Positions 9,123 through 16,581 of a stretch of DNA of 64,000 nt are shown in pieces. The notes below the pieces were generated by a model. The model was not told the origin of the DNA, did not search any database, and saw only the letters and a list, made by a program, of their open reading frames with translations. A program made the position numbers and the translations under genes. Each line of letters starts with the position of its first letter. Positions within the stretch are counted from its first letter, which is position 1. The stretch covers positions 3,175,658 to 3,239,657 of the forward strand of contig NZ_CP028897.1 of assembly GCF_003072645.1 (NCBI RefSeq), given 5' to 3'. This DNA comes from Dongshaea marina (GTDB lineage: Bacteria > Pseudomonadota > Gammaproteobacteria > Enterobacterales > Aeromonadaceae).

Positions 9123-10241
9123 TTAGAAGTTGTACTGCAGAGCAACAACCATCTGATTGTCTGGATCGATAGAGTTAGCACCGGTAGTAGTAACCTTACC
9201 TGCAACCTTGTACTCGGTGTAAGCAAAGATGTTAGAGGTGAAGTTATACTGGGCACCTAGATAAGCTTCGTTCACGAAGTCACGCTCAGCGTTAGCACCA
9301 ACATCACCGGAATCGGCACGCAGCTTGTTGTAGCCGGTCAGCAGCTTCCACTGTTGAATGGTGTAAGTCAGCGCCAGCTCATAGCCAGTTGCCTTGTAGT
9401 TATCGGCGCCAGCAGCTGAGTTGTCAATCTTAGTCTGGTTGTAGATTGCCGCAGCATACAGACCGTTCCAGGTGTAGTTCGCACCCAGAGCCCAATCTTT
9501 CTGCTGAGAGTCACGGGTATTATCAAAGTTCTTCACCTGATAACCACCGTTCAGACCAACAGCACCCGCATCTTTCATATCGATGGTGTAATCCAGCGCT
9601 GCAGCGTAAACATTCTGACGCTCAAGCGAAGTTGTACCTGGGGTAGTGTTACCAGTAGCATAGTTAACGAAGTTATCAGCATTACTGGTATAACCGATGC
9701 TTGAATCAGTAGTTGCCGCCTTGCTCGCGTGAGCGCCCGCAGACAAGTGAATGCCAAGACCCATGTAGCTGTTATCGTAAGTCACGATACCCTGCTGACG
9801 ACCACCTGCTGCGTTACCTACATCACCCCACTCGTTGAAGATATCGGTAGTAGCCAGTACGCCGGTATACAGAGCGCCGTCATTTTGACCGGCAGTGAAC
9901 TTACCATACTGCTGGCCATCGAAGCCTGCATAGATGTTACGTGACTGGAAGCCGTTACCATTATCAGCACGCTGACCAACAACATCCCACTGTGCAGAAG
10001 CCAGTGCAGACCACTGATCGTTCAGCTTTTGAGTCAGATCAAAGCCCAAACGGCCAGAGCCATCAAACTCAGAATAGGAACCGTTAGTGTTGGAGTCCTG
10101 ATCATAACCGTTAGTGTAAGTTGCCTTTACACGGCCAGTCAGGTCAACGTTGGTACCATTATTGTTATACAGATTTGCAGCAGAAGCGCCAGCGGAGGCA
10201 GCCAGTCCTGCAATTGCGATTGCAACGATTGTCTTTTTCAT
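9123..10241 (-). CDS. Outer-membrane general porin, paralog 3
   Basis: 372 residues with signal peptide MKKTIVAIAIAGLAASAGASAA, mature start NLYNNNGTNVDLTGRVKATY and C-terminal Phe (VVALQYNF). It has one longer surface-loop segment than paralog 2 (around residues 170-210, containing SIGYTSNADNFVNYATGN), the region where porin paralogs normally differ. The ATG at 10241 follows GGATACA, as in paralog 2; an in-frame TTG three codons upstream is less likely. The leader continues to about 10320. Three tandem porins with different loops suggest loop diversification or condition-dependent expression. Confidence 0.95.
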   Translation of the reverse strand: MKKTIVAIAIAGLAASAGASAANLYNNNGTNVDLTGRVKATYTNGYDQDSNTNGSYSEFDGSGRLGFDLTQKLNDQWSALASAQWDVVGQRADNGNGFQSRNIYAGFDGQQYGKFTAGQNDGALYTGVLATTDIFNEWGDVGNAAGGRQQGIVTYDNSYMGLGIHLSAGAHASKAATTDSSIGYTSNADNFVNYATGNTTPGTTSLERQNVYAAALDYTIDMKDAGAVGLNGGYQVKNFDNTRDSQQKDWALGANYTWNGLYAAAIYNQTKIDNSAAGADNYKATGYELALTYTIQQWKLLTGYNKLRADSGDVGANAERDFVNEAYLGAQYNFTSNIFAYTEYKVAGKVTTTGANSIDPDNQMVVALQYNF

Positions 10242-10507
10242 TGTATCCAATGCCTATTTGCTAATTAATCACTAAGCCTTATTTATTCCCTGTGTTAGCA
10301 ACGCCTAGCGCTACTATGCGCAAAATCCTAACACTAGATAAACGCAGTTACAACGAAAAAAATTACCACATGAGACCCTTTTCACCTTCTATCAGCCTGA
10401 TTAACAAAAAAGGCGATTTCCTCCTAAGAATCTCACTTCTTTAAGTACTCATACAGCTTGGGTTATGGTTTGATAAAGGTTTTCATAATCGCAGAGACTC
10501 AGGCCTG

Positions 10508-12493
10508 ATGGGAAAATCAGCAACTATCGAACTTGTGCAAACCATCTATCAGGCTCTTTTAGCCCAAGAGGGACTCGGTGCCCGGCCACAGCAGCAGAAA
10601 CTTATAACCCAGGCTGCCTGTACCCTCCTTGAACGAACCAGAAATATGCAAAGAGTTCAGCTGATTGAGGCTCCAACCGGAATAGGGAAAACATTAGGCT
10701 ACCTGGTGGCTGCTCTGCCGGTCGCCAAAGCATTAGGTAAACAGCTCATCGTCTCCACCGCAACCCTTGCACTGCAGCAGCAAATTATTGAAAAAGAGCT
10801 TCCACGCTTAAGGCGTGCCGGAGTTAACTTCAGTGCCCTCACTCTCAAGGGGAAGAGTCACTATCTGTGCAAACAGCGTCTTGAGCTGGCGCACAATGAC
10901 CCAAGATGTTCGCAGCAGGATGATCGACAACTCATAGAGCTTGAGCAGCTACTGAACAGGGGAAACTGGAGTGGCGAAAGAGGCACCCTGCCCCACCCCA
11001 TAAATGACAAACTATGGCAACAGTTAACGGCAAGCTATAGTGGGTGCAGCCCGACTCATCCATCTCATATAGATTGCCCCTACTCTGAACTCAAAGATAG
11101 TTTAGCGAGCTCAGATCTTGTCATCATCAATCACGCGCTGCTGGCCTCCCATATCACCCATAACCCGAACTTATTACCTGAGCTGGATGAATGCATCCTG
11201 ATTATTGATGAGGCGCATCGCTTGCCGGATATAGTGCAAGGAGCCTTGAGCTGTAGCACAACCCTGGGTAGCAGCTCACCCATGACTCGCTTTCTGGACC
11301 AATATCTTTCTCAGTATCGAGACGAGCTTCCCGCCGGGAGTTGGTTGAGCCCGTGGATGGAGATCCAGGAGTCACAAACCTATTGGCAGCAATTGATAGG
11401 TAAACTCACCTCTTCATTGCTTAAGCTAAACACAGATAAAAGAGGCTGTTATCGATTCCAATTTGGCTTACTCCCTAAAGAGCTGACACCACTTGCTGAG
11501 CAGATTAGTCTGGAGACTGAAGCTATTGTGTCTTCCCTTGGCAGTCTGCAGAGCAGACTTACCCAGCACCACAGTGAAACGACACATTTATTTGTAAAAG
11601 GGGAACATCTTCTCAAGGAGCTCCAGAGCCAACTGAGATTTTATCGGACCCTTGCAAACGCCGAGCAAATATCTCCACATGCCCTATGGCTTGAATGGCA
11701 AGCCGCGAAACAGCAGTGGCAACTTAAGCTCACCCCACTTGATTGTGCATCCTTGTTACAAAATCGGCTGTTTGAGGTAAGTTTTGGCTCACTACTACTC
11801 TCGGCAACCCTCACCAGCCTCGGGAGTTTTGCGCCTGCCCTTAGGGAGTTTGGCCTAACCCCAAACACGGCAACTTTGAAGTTGGATGCCCCCTTTAACT
11901 ACTCGGCAAATATCCTCTACCTCCCCTCTTTGCAATACAGCCCGGATGAAACGGGTTTTGAAAAAGAGCTCACCGATTCGCTTATCGATTATCTGGAAGG
12001 ACATAAAGCAAGCCTGGTACTGTTTAATTCAACCGCACAGATGCAGCGCACCGCCCAAGCCCTTCGCGGTGAACTGGGTGATATTTTATTGATGCAGGGG
12101 GAGCAACCCCATAGTGCGTTACTCAAAAAACATGCTATGCGCTGTGATCGGGGGCAGCACAGCTTACTGTTTGGTTGTCAGAGCTTTAGTGAGGGGTTGG
12201 ATCTACCCGGGCACTACCTCACTAATCTCATCATCACCCGGTTGCCATTTGCCGTCCCCGATGATCCGGTGGAGCAGGCATGGCAAGAGCGATTAGAGCT
12301 TAAAGGAAAAAATGCCTTTATGGAGCGGGCACTCCCCCAGGCGAGTCGCCATCTCACTCAAGCAGTCGGACGCCTGCTACGCCGTCCCGATGACAGAGGG
12401 CGGGTGGTAATGCTGGATAAGCGTCTTACCAGCAAGCGCTATGGGGCTCAGCTACTGGCAGCCCTGCCACCCTTTACCATCATCCGAGATTAA
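10508..12493 (+). CDS. dinG: ATP-dependent DNA helicase DinG-like (XPD/Rad3 family)
   Basis: 661-residue superfamily 2 helicase of the DinG/YoaA type, acting on R-loops, D-loops and forked DNA in damage tolerance. Walker A is APTGIGKT (55-62), the Walker B/DEAH box is IIDEAH (232-237), and motifs V/VI are SFSEGLDLPG and QAVGRLLRRPDDRG. The Fe-S domain normally has four Cys (E. coli 120, 194, 199, 205). Here Cys121, Cys180 and Cys190 match three, but the third ligand position is His184/Pro185, so the cluster may be absent or His-ligated. C-terminal KRLTSKRYGAQLLAALPPF resembles the E. coli DinG end. The ribosome binding site is weak (CAGG). The gene is monocistronic, divergent from the porins. 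Confidence 0.88.
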   Translation: MGKSATIELVQTIYQALLAQEGLGARPQQQKLITQAACTLLERTRNMQRVQLIEAPTGIGKTLGYLVAALPVAKALGKQLIVSTATLALQQQIIEKELPRLRRAGVNFSALTLKGKSHYLCKQRLELAHNDPRCSQQDDRQLIELEQLLNRGNWSGERGTLPHPINDKLWQQLTASYSGCSPTHPSHIDCPYSELKDSLASSDLVIINHALLASHITHNPNLLPELDECILIIDEAHRLPDIVQGALSCSTTLGSSSPMTRFLDQYLSQYRDELPAGSWLSPWMEIQESQTYWQQLIGKLTSSLLKLNTDKRGCYRFQFGLLPKELTPLAEQISLETEAIVSSLGSLQSRLTQHHSETTHLFVKGEHLLKELQSQLRFYRTLANAEQISPHALWLEWQAAKQQWQLKLTPLDCASLLQNRLFEVSFGSLLLSATLTSLGSFAPALREFGLTPNTATLKLDAPFNYSANILYLPSLQYSPDETGFEKELTDSLIDYLEGHKASLVLFNSTAQMQRTAQALRGELGDILLMQGEQPHSALLKKHAMRCDRGQHSLLFGCQSFSEGLDLPGHYLTNLIITRLPFAVPDDPVEQAWQERLELKGKNAFMERALPQASRHLTQAVGRLLRRPDDRGRVVMLDKRLTSKRYGAQLLAALPPFTIIRD

Positions 12494-12510
12494 AGCTGGC
12501 TCCTTTTATA

Positions 12511-13180
12511 GCTAATTTGCAGCTGCGCTGCATAGATGTCGGGGTCGCCCGACAGCGAGCAAAGGGGCAAACGCCTTTCCCCTTTACAATCCCCTCGCGC
12601 CCCGAACTTCGCTTAATCTTCAGTTCACCTGAGGTTTGAAGCACTGCGTAGACAGACCTTCCATGGTCTAGCTACGCTTTCGGATCGTCCTGTTGCTCAA
12701 CTCCACTCCTCTATTGTTCACCTCAGCGCTCACTTACGGGGAAATTAAGCCCCGTCTATTTGCGCTGAAAGTTTCAAATAGGAGCAGAGGGTAAATCGCA
12801 GGGATGCAATGAAAAGGCAACCAGTACATGGACGTACTGTTTGCCTGTACCTCTGCGAATTTGAAACTGGAGGATAGAGCAAATATCGGGGTGTCCTTGG
12901 GGGTGAAGAGGGTATTGGACAATCATATCCTGCCATACAGGATGTATTAATGCCATGGAAGGCAGGGCGTAGTTGCATAGCAACGTAGCGAGAGGCAGGA
13001 TGCCGAACTGGGGAGGGCTATCAGGATGATAGCCGCCTGAGAACGGCCTTTTCCCGTTACCGCTCGGTAGCGGTGCCAGGCATACAGCGACTGACTGCAA
13101 GTCAAACAAACAAGCCTCCCTGCGGGTTGCTGCAATCGAGCAAAGCTGTAACAATAGCGCCACTCCCAAGGGATATCTAA
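12511..13180. repeat. Dispersed intergenic repeat family A, copy A2
   Basis: About 670 bp between dinG and the YccT-like gene. It begins GCATAGATGTCGGGGTCGCC, then the GCAAAGGGGCAAACGCC block, and carries ANGGAY-loop hairpins AGACC-TTCCAT-GGTCT (12654-12669), CAGTAC-ATGGAC-GTACTG (12822-12839, with outer GGCAA/TTGCC) and GGCTATC-AGGAT-GATAGCC (13016-13034). It also has the GGTGTCCTTGGGGGTGAAGA module (near 12890) and the CGCCTGAGAACGGCC block (near 13035). A2 and A4 share the CCCCGTCTATTTGCG module and are closest to each other. No gene seen. Confidence 0.8.
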
Positions 13181-13202
13181 AACAACGAGATTAGGAGAGC
13201 GA

Positions 13203-13861
13203 ATGAAACGTATTATCACGCTGGCAACCTGTATGGTCGCCCTGCTGTTTTCTGCATGGACCATGGCGGCAACCACTCAGATCACTATCCCCGCCCCTAT
13301 ACAGTCCAGCTGCTGGATGGCAAGGACCCAAGCAATGGTAACCTGCTGGATCGCACCGATACCTTTAAACTGAAAACCGGTCCTCACCAGATCGTGGTTG
13401 AGTTCAGCAAAGACTATTCAAACCGTAACAACATCAACGTCCTGACCGGTGAGCCTACCGTCATTAACTTCTCTATCAAGGAAGGCCAGGAGCTCAAGCT
13501 TGACTATGCCTTCCCCTACCGCTTGAACGATGCCAAAAAGCTGCTGGCTAACCAACCCAAGATGCTAAAACTGGTTGATCAGGACAAGCAACAGGTTGAA
13601 GCAAAAATTTGGGTGATGCCACCTAAGAAGGGTTTCCAGATCGGCCGTAACCTGCAGCAAGAGCTGACTGATATGGGCAAGTCCTATCAGCAGGTTTACC
13701 TGGGCGCTGCAATGCCGATGAGTCAAGAGACTGAAGAGCGGATGGCCAAGCTTGGCAAGATGTCTCAGCCAGCCCTGCTGCAAGAGATGAAGCAGGCTTA
13801 CCAGCACGCCGACGAGCAAACCCGTAAGGCGCTGCGGATCTGGCTGATCGATCAGAAGTAA
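13203..13861 (+). pseudogene. YccT/DUF2057-like secreted protein, interrupted by a one-base frameshift
   Basis: The start at 13203 (AGGAGAG about 7 bases upstream) encodes a clean signal peptide, MKRIITLATCMVALLFSAWT-MAA, then TTQITIPAP. It then loses frame and stops after about 57 codons. The -1 frame continues YTVQLLDGKDPSNGN...KTGPHQIVVEFSKDY to a stop at 13861, and matches YccT-type proteins (about 220 aa). Adding one C to the C4 run at 13294-13297 rejoins the halves as ...IPAPYTVQLLDG and gives a full-length protein of about 219 residues. The gene is probably intact in the organism; periplasmic function unknown. An internal ATG at 13256 would lack the signal peptide. Confidence 0.8.
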
Positions 13862-13884
13862 TCTTCCAGAATACATGTTATCTC

Positions 13885-13905
13885 AAGGGGCCTTTGGCCC
13901 CTTTT
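13885..13905 (+). terminator. Rho-independent terminator after the YccT-like gene
   Basis: AAGGGGCC-ttt-GGCCCCTT followed by TT: an 8-bp perfect stem with a triloop, 24 bp beyond the stop. Confidence 0.85.
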
Positions 13906-14037
13906 GTGATCTAGTTTGTTATTTTTTGTAAAATAGGCCTCAGTTGATTCTTGCAAGGAGAGTCTAAAAAACCAACAATATGCAGCTTTCAGGTAAGGAT
14001 ACCTCTCAACCAAAACGCCATCACAGGCAGGAGAGGA

Positions 14038-14226
14038 ATGATGCATTGCAACGAATACTTTTCTTATACCGCGCTGTGCGAGCAACCCGAAGCAAATCGC
14101 CGAAAAATCTACCAGCAGCGCCTGGATCAGCTGAAAACCCAACTCTCTGGCTATGAATTTCTGAAAGCCAAGAAACAACTCGCCGCCGCCCTGGAGCTGG
14201 ATGACTGGAGTTACCAGGGCTCATAA
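14038..14226 (+). CDS. Small hypothetical protein (62 aa)
   Basis: Begins MMHCNEYFSYTALCEQPEAN and ends DWSYQGS; highly charged, predicted alpha-helical middle (RRKIYQQRLDQLKTQLSGYE), no signal or membrane segment. GGAGAGG lies directly upstream of the tandem ATGs at 14038 and 14041. It follows the YccT-like gene's terminator, so it has its own promoter. Family not recognised. Confidence 0.55.
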   Translation: MMHCNEYFSYTALCEQPEANRRKIYQQRLDQLKTQLSGYEFLKAKKQLAAALELDDWSYQGS

Positions 14227-14329
14227 TCATGACCTCATAGTGTTACCGACTGCTGTGCCGGTAACACTATGAAGCCAGTATCAAGACCAAACTATCGGCT
14301 CGCTTTGTACCAATAGCGAACTTTTGATT

Positions 14330-14800
14330 GTGCTGCGCACGGCTGAGCTGCAGCTATGCTACATGAATGTTGGGGTCGCCCAACAGCGAGCAAAGGGGCA
14401 AACGCTTTTCCCCTTTGCAATCCCCTCGCGCCCCAGATCTCGCTGAACCTTCGACTCACCTAAGGATTAAGGCACCACTTAGACGCAACATCCCTGTCGC
14501 GACTAAGCTCTCATCACATCCATGTGATTAGACCTGAATCCTCAACGGCTCGTCTCGGCGCTCGCTAACGGGGGATCATGTTCCTTTCTTCGATTCAGCT
14601 AATAGAGGAAATCTTGGTTTTTTATGTGTTAGAGGCAGGATGCCGAACTACGTAGCTCTGTGGAGGGACTCACAGCGCGGAGGGAGGTTTTGCCTACTTT
14701 TGACGATACAAAAGTAGGGCGCTGTCGGGCGCCCCCGACATCTGTGCCATTGGCATAAAACCGCCGACCGCAGGTCAAATGATGAAGGTTCGCTTTGTAC
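14330..14800. repeat. Dispersed intergenic repeat family A, copy A3
   Basis: Contains the GGGGTCGCCCAACAGCGAGC and GCAAAGGGGCAAACGC blocks, ATCAC-ATCCAT-GTGAT (14513-14528), GAGGCAGGATGCCGA (near 14632) and the CCTACTTTTG-acgata-CAAAAGTAGG hairpin (14693-14718) identical to A1. It ends with CTGTGCC-att-GGCATA. It is in direct orientation with A4 immediately downstream; both are preceded by the same CGCTTTGTACCAATAGCGAA sequence (near 14300 and 14790), suggesting a tandem duplication. Confidence 0.8.
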
Positions 14801-14824
14801 CAATAGCGAACTTTTTATATATCC

Positions 14825-15365
14825 TGCGGATGGCCTTTTGAAGTTGCGCTGCATGAATATCGGGGTCGCCCAACAGCGAGCAAAGAGGCAAACGCTTTTC
14901 CCCTTTGCAATCCCCTCGCGCCCCGGATCTCGCTGGGTCCTCGGCTCCCCTAAGGATGAAGGTACCGCTTAGACATCACGTCCCTGTGATGGCTAAACTC
15001 TCGCGATATCCCTATCGCTCAACCTTAATCCTTAACTGTTCGCCTCGGCGCTCGCTTACGGGGAGGTTGGGCCCCGTCTATTTGCGTCGAATGGTTCATT
15101 GTTGATGAGCATATCAATCACATGGATGTGATTGAAGGGCAGCCAGAACAGGGATGTTCTGTCTGTCCGTTAGTGAATCTGGTGAAGCATGAGGATAAAG
15201 CAAATACCGGGGTGTCCTTGGGAGTGAAGAGGGCATTGGACAAGCATATCCTGTCATACAGGATGTATTAATGCCGTGGAAGGCTGGACGCCTGAGAACG
15301 GCCTTTTCCTGACGCCGCTCGGCAGCGGCCAATGTGCCGTAGGCACAAAAATCAGTCCGAAGGAC
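14825..15365. repeat. Dispersed intergenic repeat family A, copy A4
   Basis: Same block order as A2/A3. ANGGAY-loop hairpins: CATCAC-GTCCCT-GTGATG (14974-14991), GCGAT-ATCCCT-ATCGC (15003-15018), TCAATCAC-ATGGAT-GTGATTGA (15114-15135) and CAGAAC-AGGGAT-GTTCTG (15144-15161). It ends with the GGTGTCCTTGGGAGTGAAGA, CGCCTGAGAACGGCC and GTGCC-gta-GGCAC modules. No gene seen between 14227 and 15441 apart from A3 and A4. Confidence 0.8.
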
Positions 15366-15441
15366 AATCCCACTAAACTATTCACCCACCCAAAAACCGA
15401 TTAAACTAGTCAACTTTTCAACCATGGAATAAGGAAACACC

Positions 15442-16107
15442 ATGTCATCTCGTGTTGTGATCACCGGTGCCAACCGGGGAATCGGTCTCGAACTGTGTCG
15501 TCACTATTGCCAGCAGGGCACCGAGGTTTATGCTCTGTGCCGCCACTCCTCCGATGAGCTTAACAAACTTCCGGTCACCCTCATTGAAGGCATAGATATA
15601 GGGCAGCCTGATGTCATCGAACGCCTGAAAAATGCCTTACCCGTTGAGTCAATCGATATTCTGATCAATAACGCCGGCTGTTGGTCGGATGAGACTCTGG
15701 GCTCCCTGGACTATGCCAGTATTGAGCGGAGCTTCTCTATAAATACCCTGGGACCATTGCGGATCACCGAAGCGTGCTTGGATAAGCTGCACTCCGGCTC
15801 AAAGATCGCCATGATTACCAGCCGTATGGGCTCGATCGCCGATAATGGCTCTGGTGGCCGCTATGGATACCGGATCTCCAAAGCCGGACTTAATGCCGCC
15901 AGTGTCTCATTAGCTCTGGATCTTAAGCCCCGGGAGATTGCGGTAGCTATCATCCACCCGGGCTATGTGCAGACCGACATGACCAGCCACCACGGCAATG
16001 TGACTCCAGATCAGTCTGCAGCGCAGATCGCCCAACGAATCGCTGAGCTTGATCTCAATAACAGCGGCAGCTTCTGGCATGCCAACGGTGAACAGCTTCC
16101 CTGGTAG
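15442..16107 (+). CDS. Short-chain dehydrogenase/reductase (SDR), C-factor-like
   Basis: 221-residue classical SDR with a Rossmann fold: cofactor motif TGANRGIG (8-15), NNAG (76-79), and the catalytic YxxxK as Tyr143 and Lys147 in YGYRISKAG. Ser in ITSRMGS completes the triad. The short length and the HPGYVQTDMTSHHGNVTPDQ segment resemble the CsgA/C-signal and sniffer-like branch of NADPH-dependent carbonyl reductases. Substrate unknown. GGAA upstream of ATG is an acceptable ribosome binding site. Monocistronic, between repeat A4 and feoAB. Confidence 0.88.
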   Translation: MSSRVVITGANRGIGLELCRHYCQQGTEVYALCRHSSDELNKLPVTLIEGIDIGQPDVIERLKNALPVESIDILINNAGCWSDETLGSLDYASIERSFSINTLGPLRITEACLDKLHSGSKIAMITSRMGSIADNGSGGRYGYRISKAGLNAASVSLALDLKPREIAVAIIHPGYVQTDMTSHHGNVTPDQSAAQIAQRIAELDLNNSGSFWHANGEQLPW

Positions 16108-16231
16108 CTTCCCGCCAAGCCCTCTCTCAGGGAGGGCTAATATCCCCCCTCCTCTGGCATGCCCCAATTGAAGCCTGTCATTGCCTTCATTCTCACTAAT
16201 TCGATTTATTTTTATACAAAACCGCATTGCA

Positions 16232-16245
16232 ATTGATCCAGATCA
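16232..16245 (+). promoter_or_regulatory. FNR box upstream of feoAB
   Basis: TTGAT-CCAG-ATCAA is a perfect match to the FNR consensus TTGATN4ATCAA. It is centred about 47 bp before the likely start of transcription (putative -10 GATAAT at 16274-16279), close to the class II activator position. It predicts anaerobic induction of ferrous iron uptake, as known for E. coli feo. Confidence 0.85.
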
Positions 16246-16270
16246 AAGAAGAATAAGAATATTTATTGCA

Positions 16271-16289
16271 AATGATAATTAATCTCATT
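16271..16289 (+). promoter_or_regulatory. Fur box overlapping the feoAB promoter
   Basis: AATGATAATTAATCTCATT resembles the 19-bp Fur consensus and is an imperfect palindrome. It overlaps the putative -10, the expected position for Fe(II)-Fur repression. Confidence 0.75.
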
Positions 16290-16344
16290 AGCATTCACCT
16301 TAGAGATAATTCCCCTACTGGGCATAATGGAAAGGTAGTAGAAG

Positions 16345-16581
16345 ATGACCCCCGGACACAGTTACAGGATCAAGCGTTTTACCAACATCCCTTCTCCCCT
16401 GATTCAGCAAAAATTTCTGGCGATGGGCCTTCGCCCCGGCGTCGAGTTTAAATTAGTCCGTCGCTCTCCCTTTGGCGACCCCTTGCAGCTGCAGCTGGGA
16501 CGCCTGAGCCTGAGCATTCGCAAATCCGAGCTCGTTTATCTTGAGATGGAAGATCTGACGGGAGAGAACCAGCATGCGTGA
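16345..16581 (+). CDS. feoA: Ferrous iron transport accessory protein FeoA
   Basis: 78-residue SH3-like cytosolic protein: MTPGHSYRIKRFTNIPSPLI...QKFLAMGLRPGVEFKLVRRSPFGDPLQLQLG...SIRKSEL, the canonical FeoA pattern. Its last 8 bases overlap the start of feoB, implying translational coupling. FeoA assists FeoB in Fe(II) uptake. A dual FNR/Fur-controlled promoter lies just upstream. No separate feoC gene follows feoB. Confidence 0.95.
   Translation: MTPGHSYRIKRFTNIPSPLIQQKFLAMGLRPGVEFKLVRRSPFGDPLQLQLGRLSLSIRKSELVYLEMEDLTGENQHA

Noticed and set aside
13290-13300. Programmed -1 ribosomal frameshift as explanation for the YccT-like gene
   Set aside because: No X-XXY-YYZ slippery heptamer; four other genes show the same one-base G:C-run contraction, favouring sequencing error.
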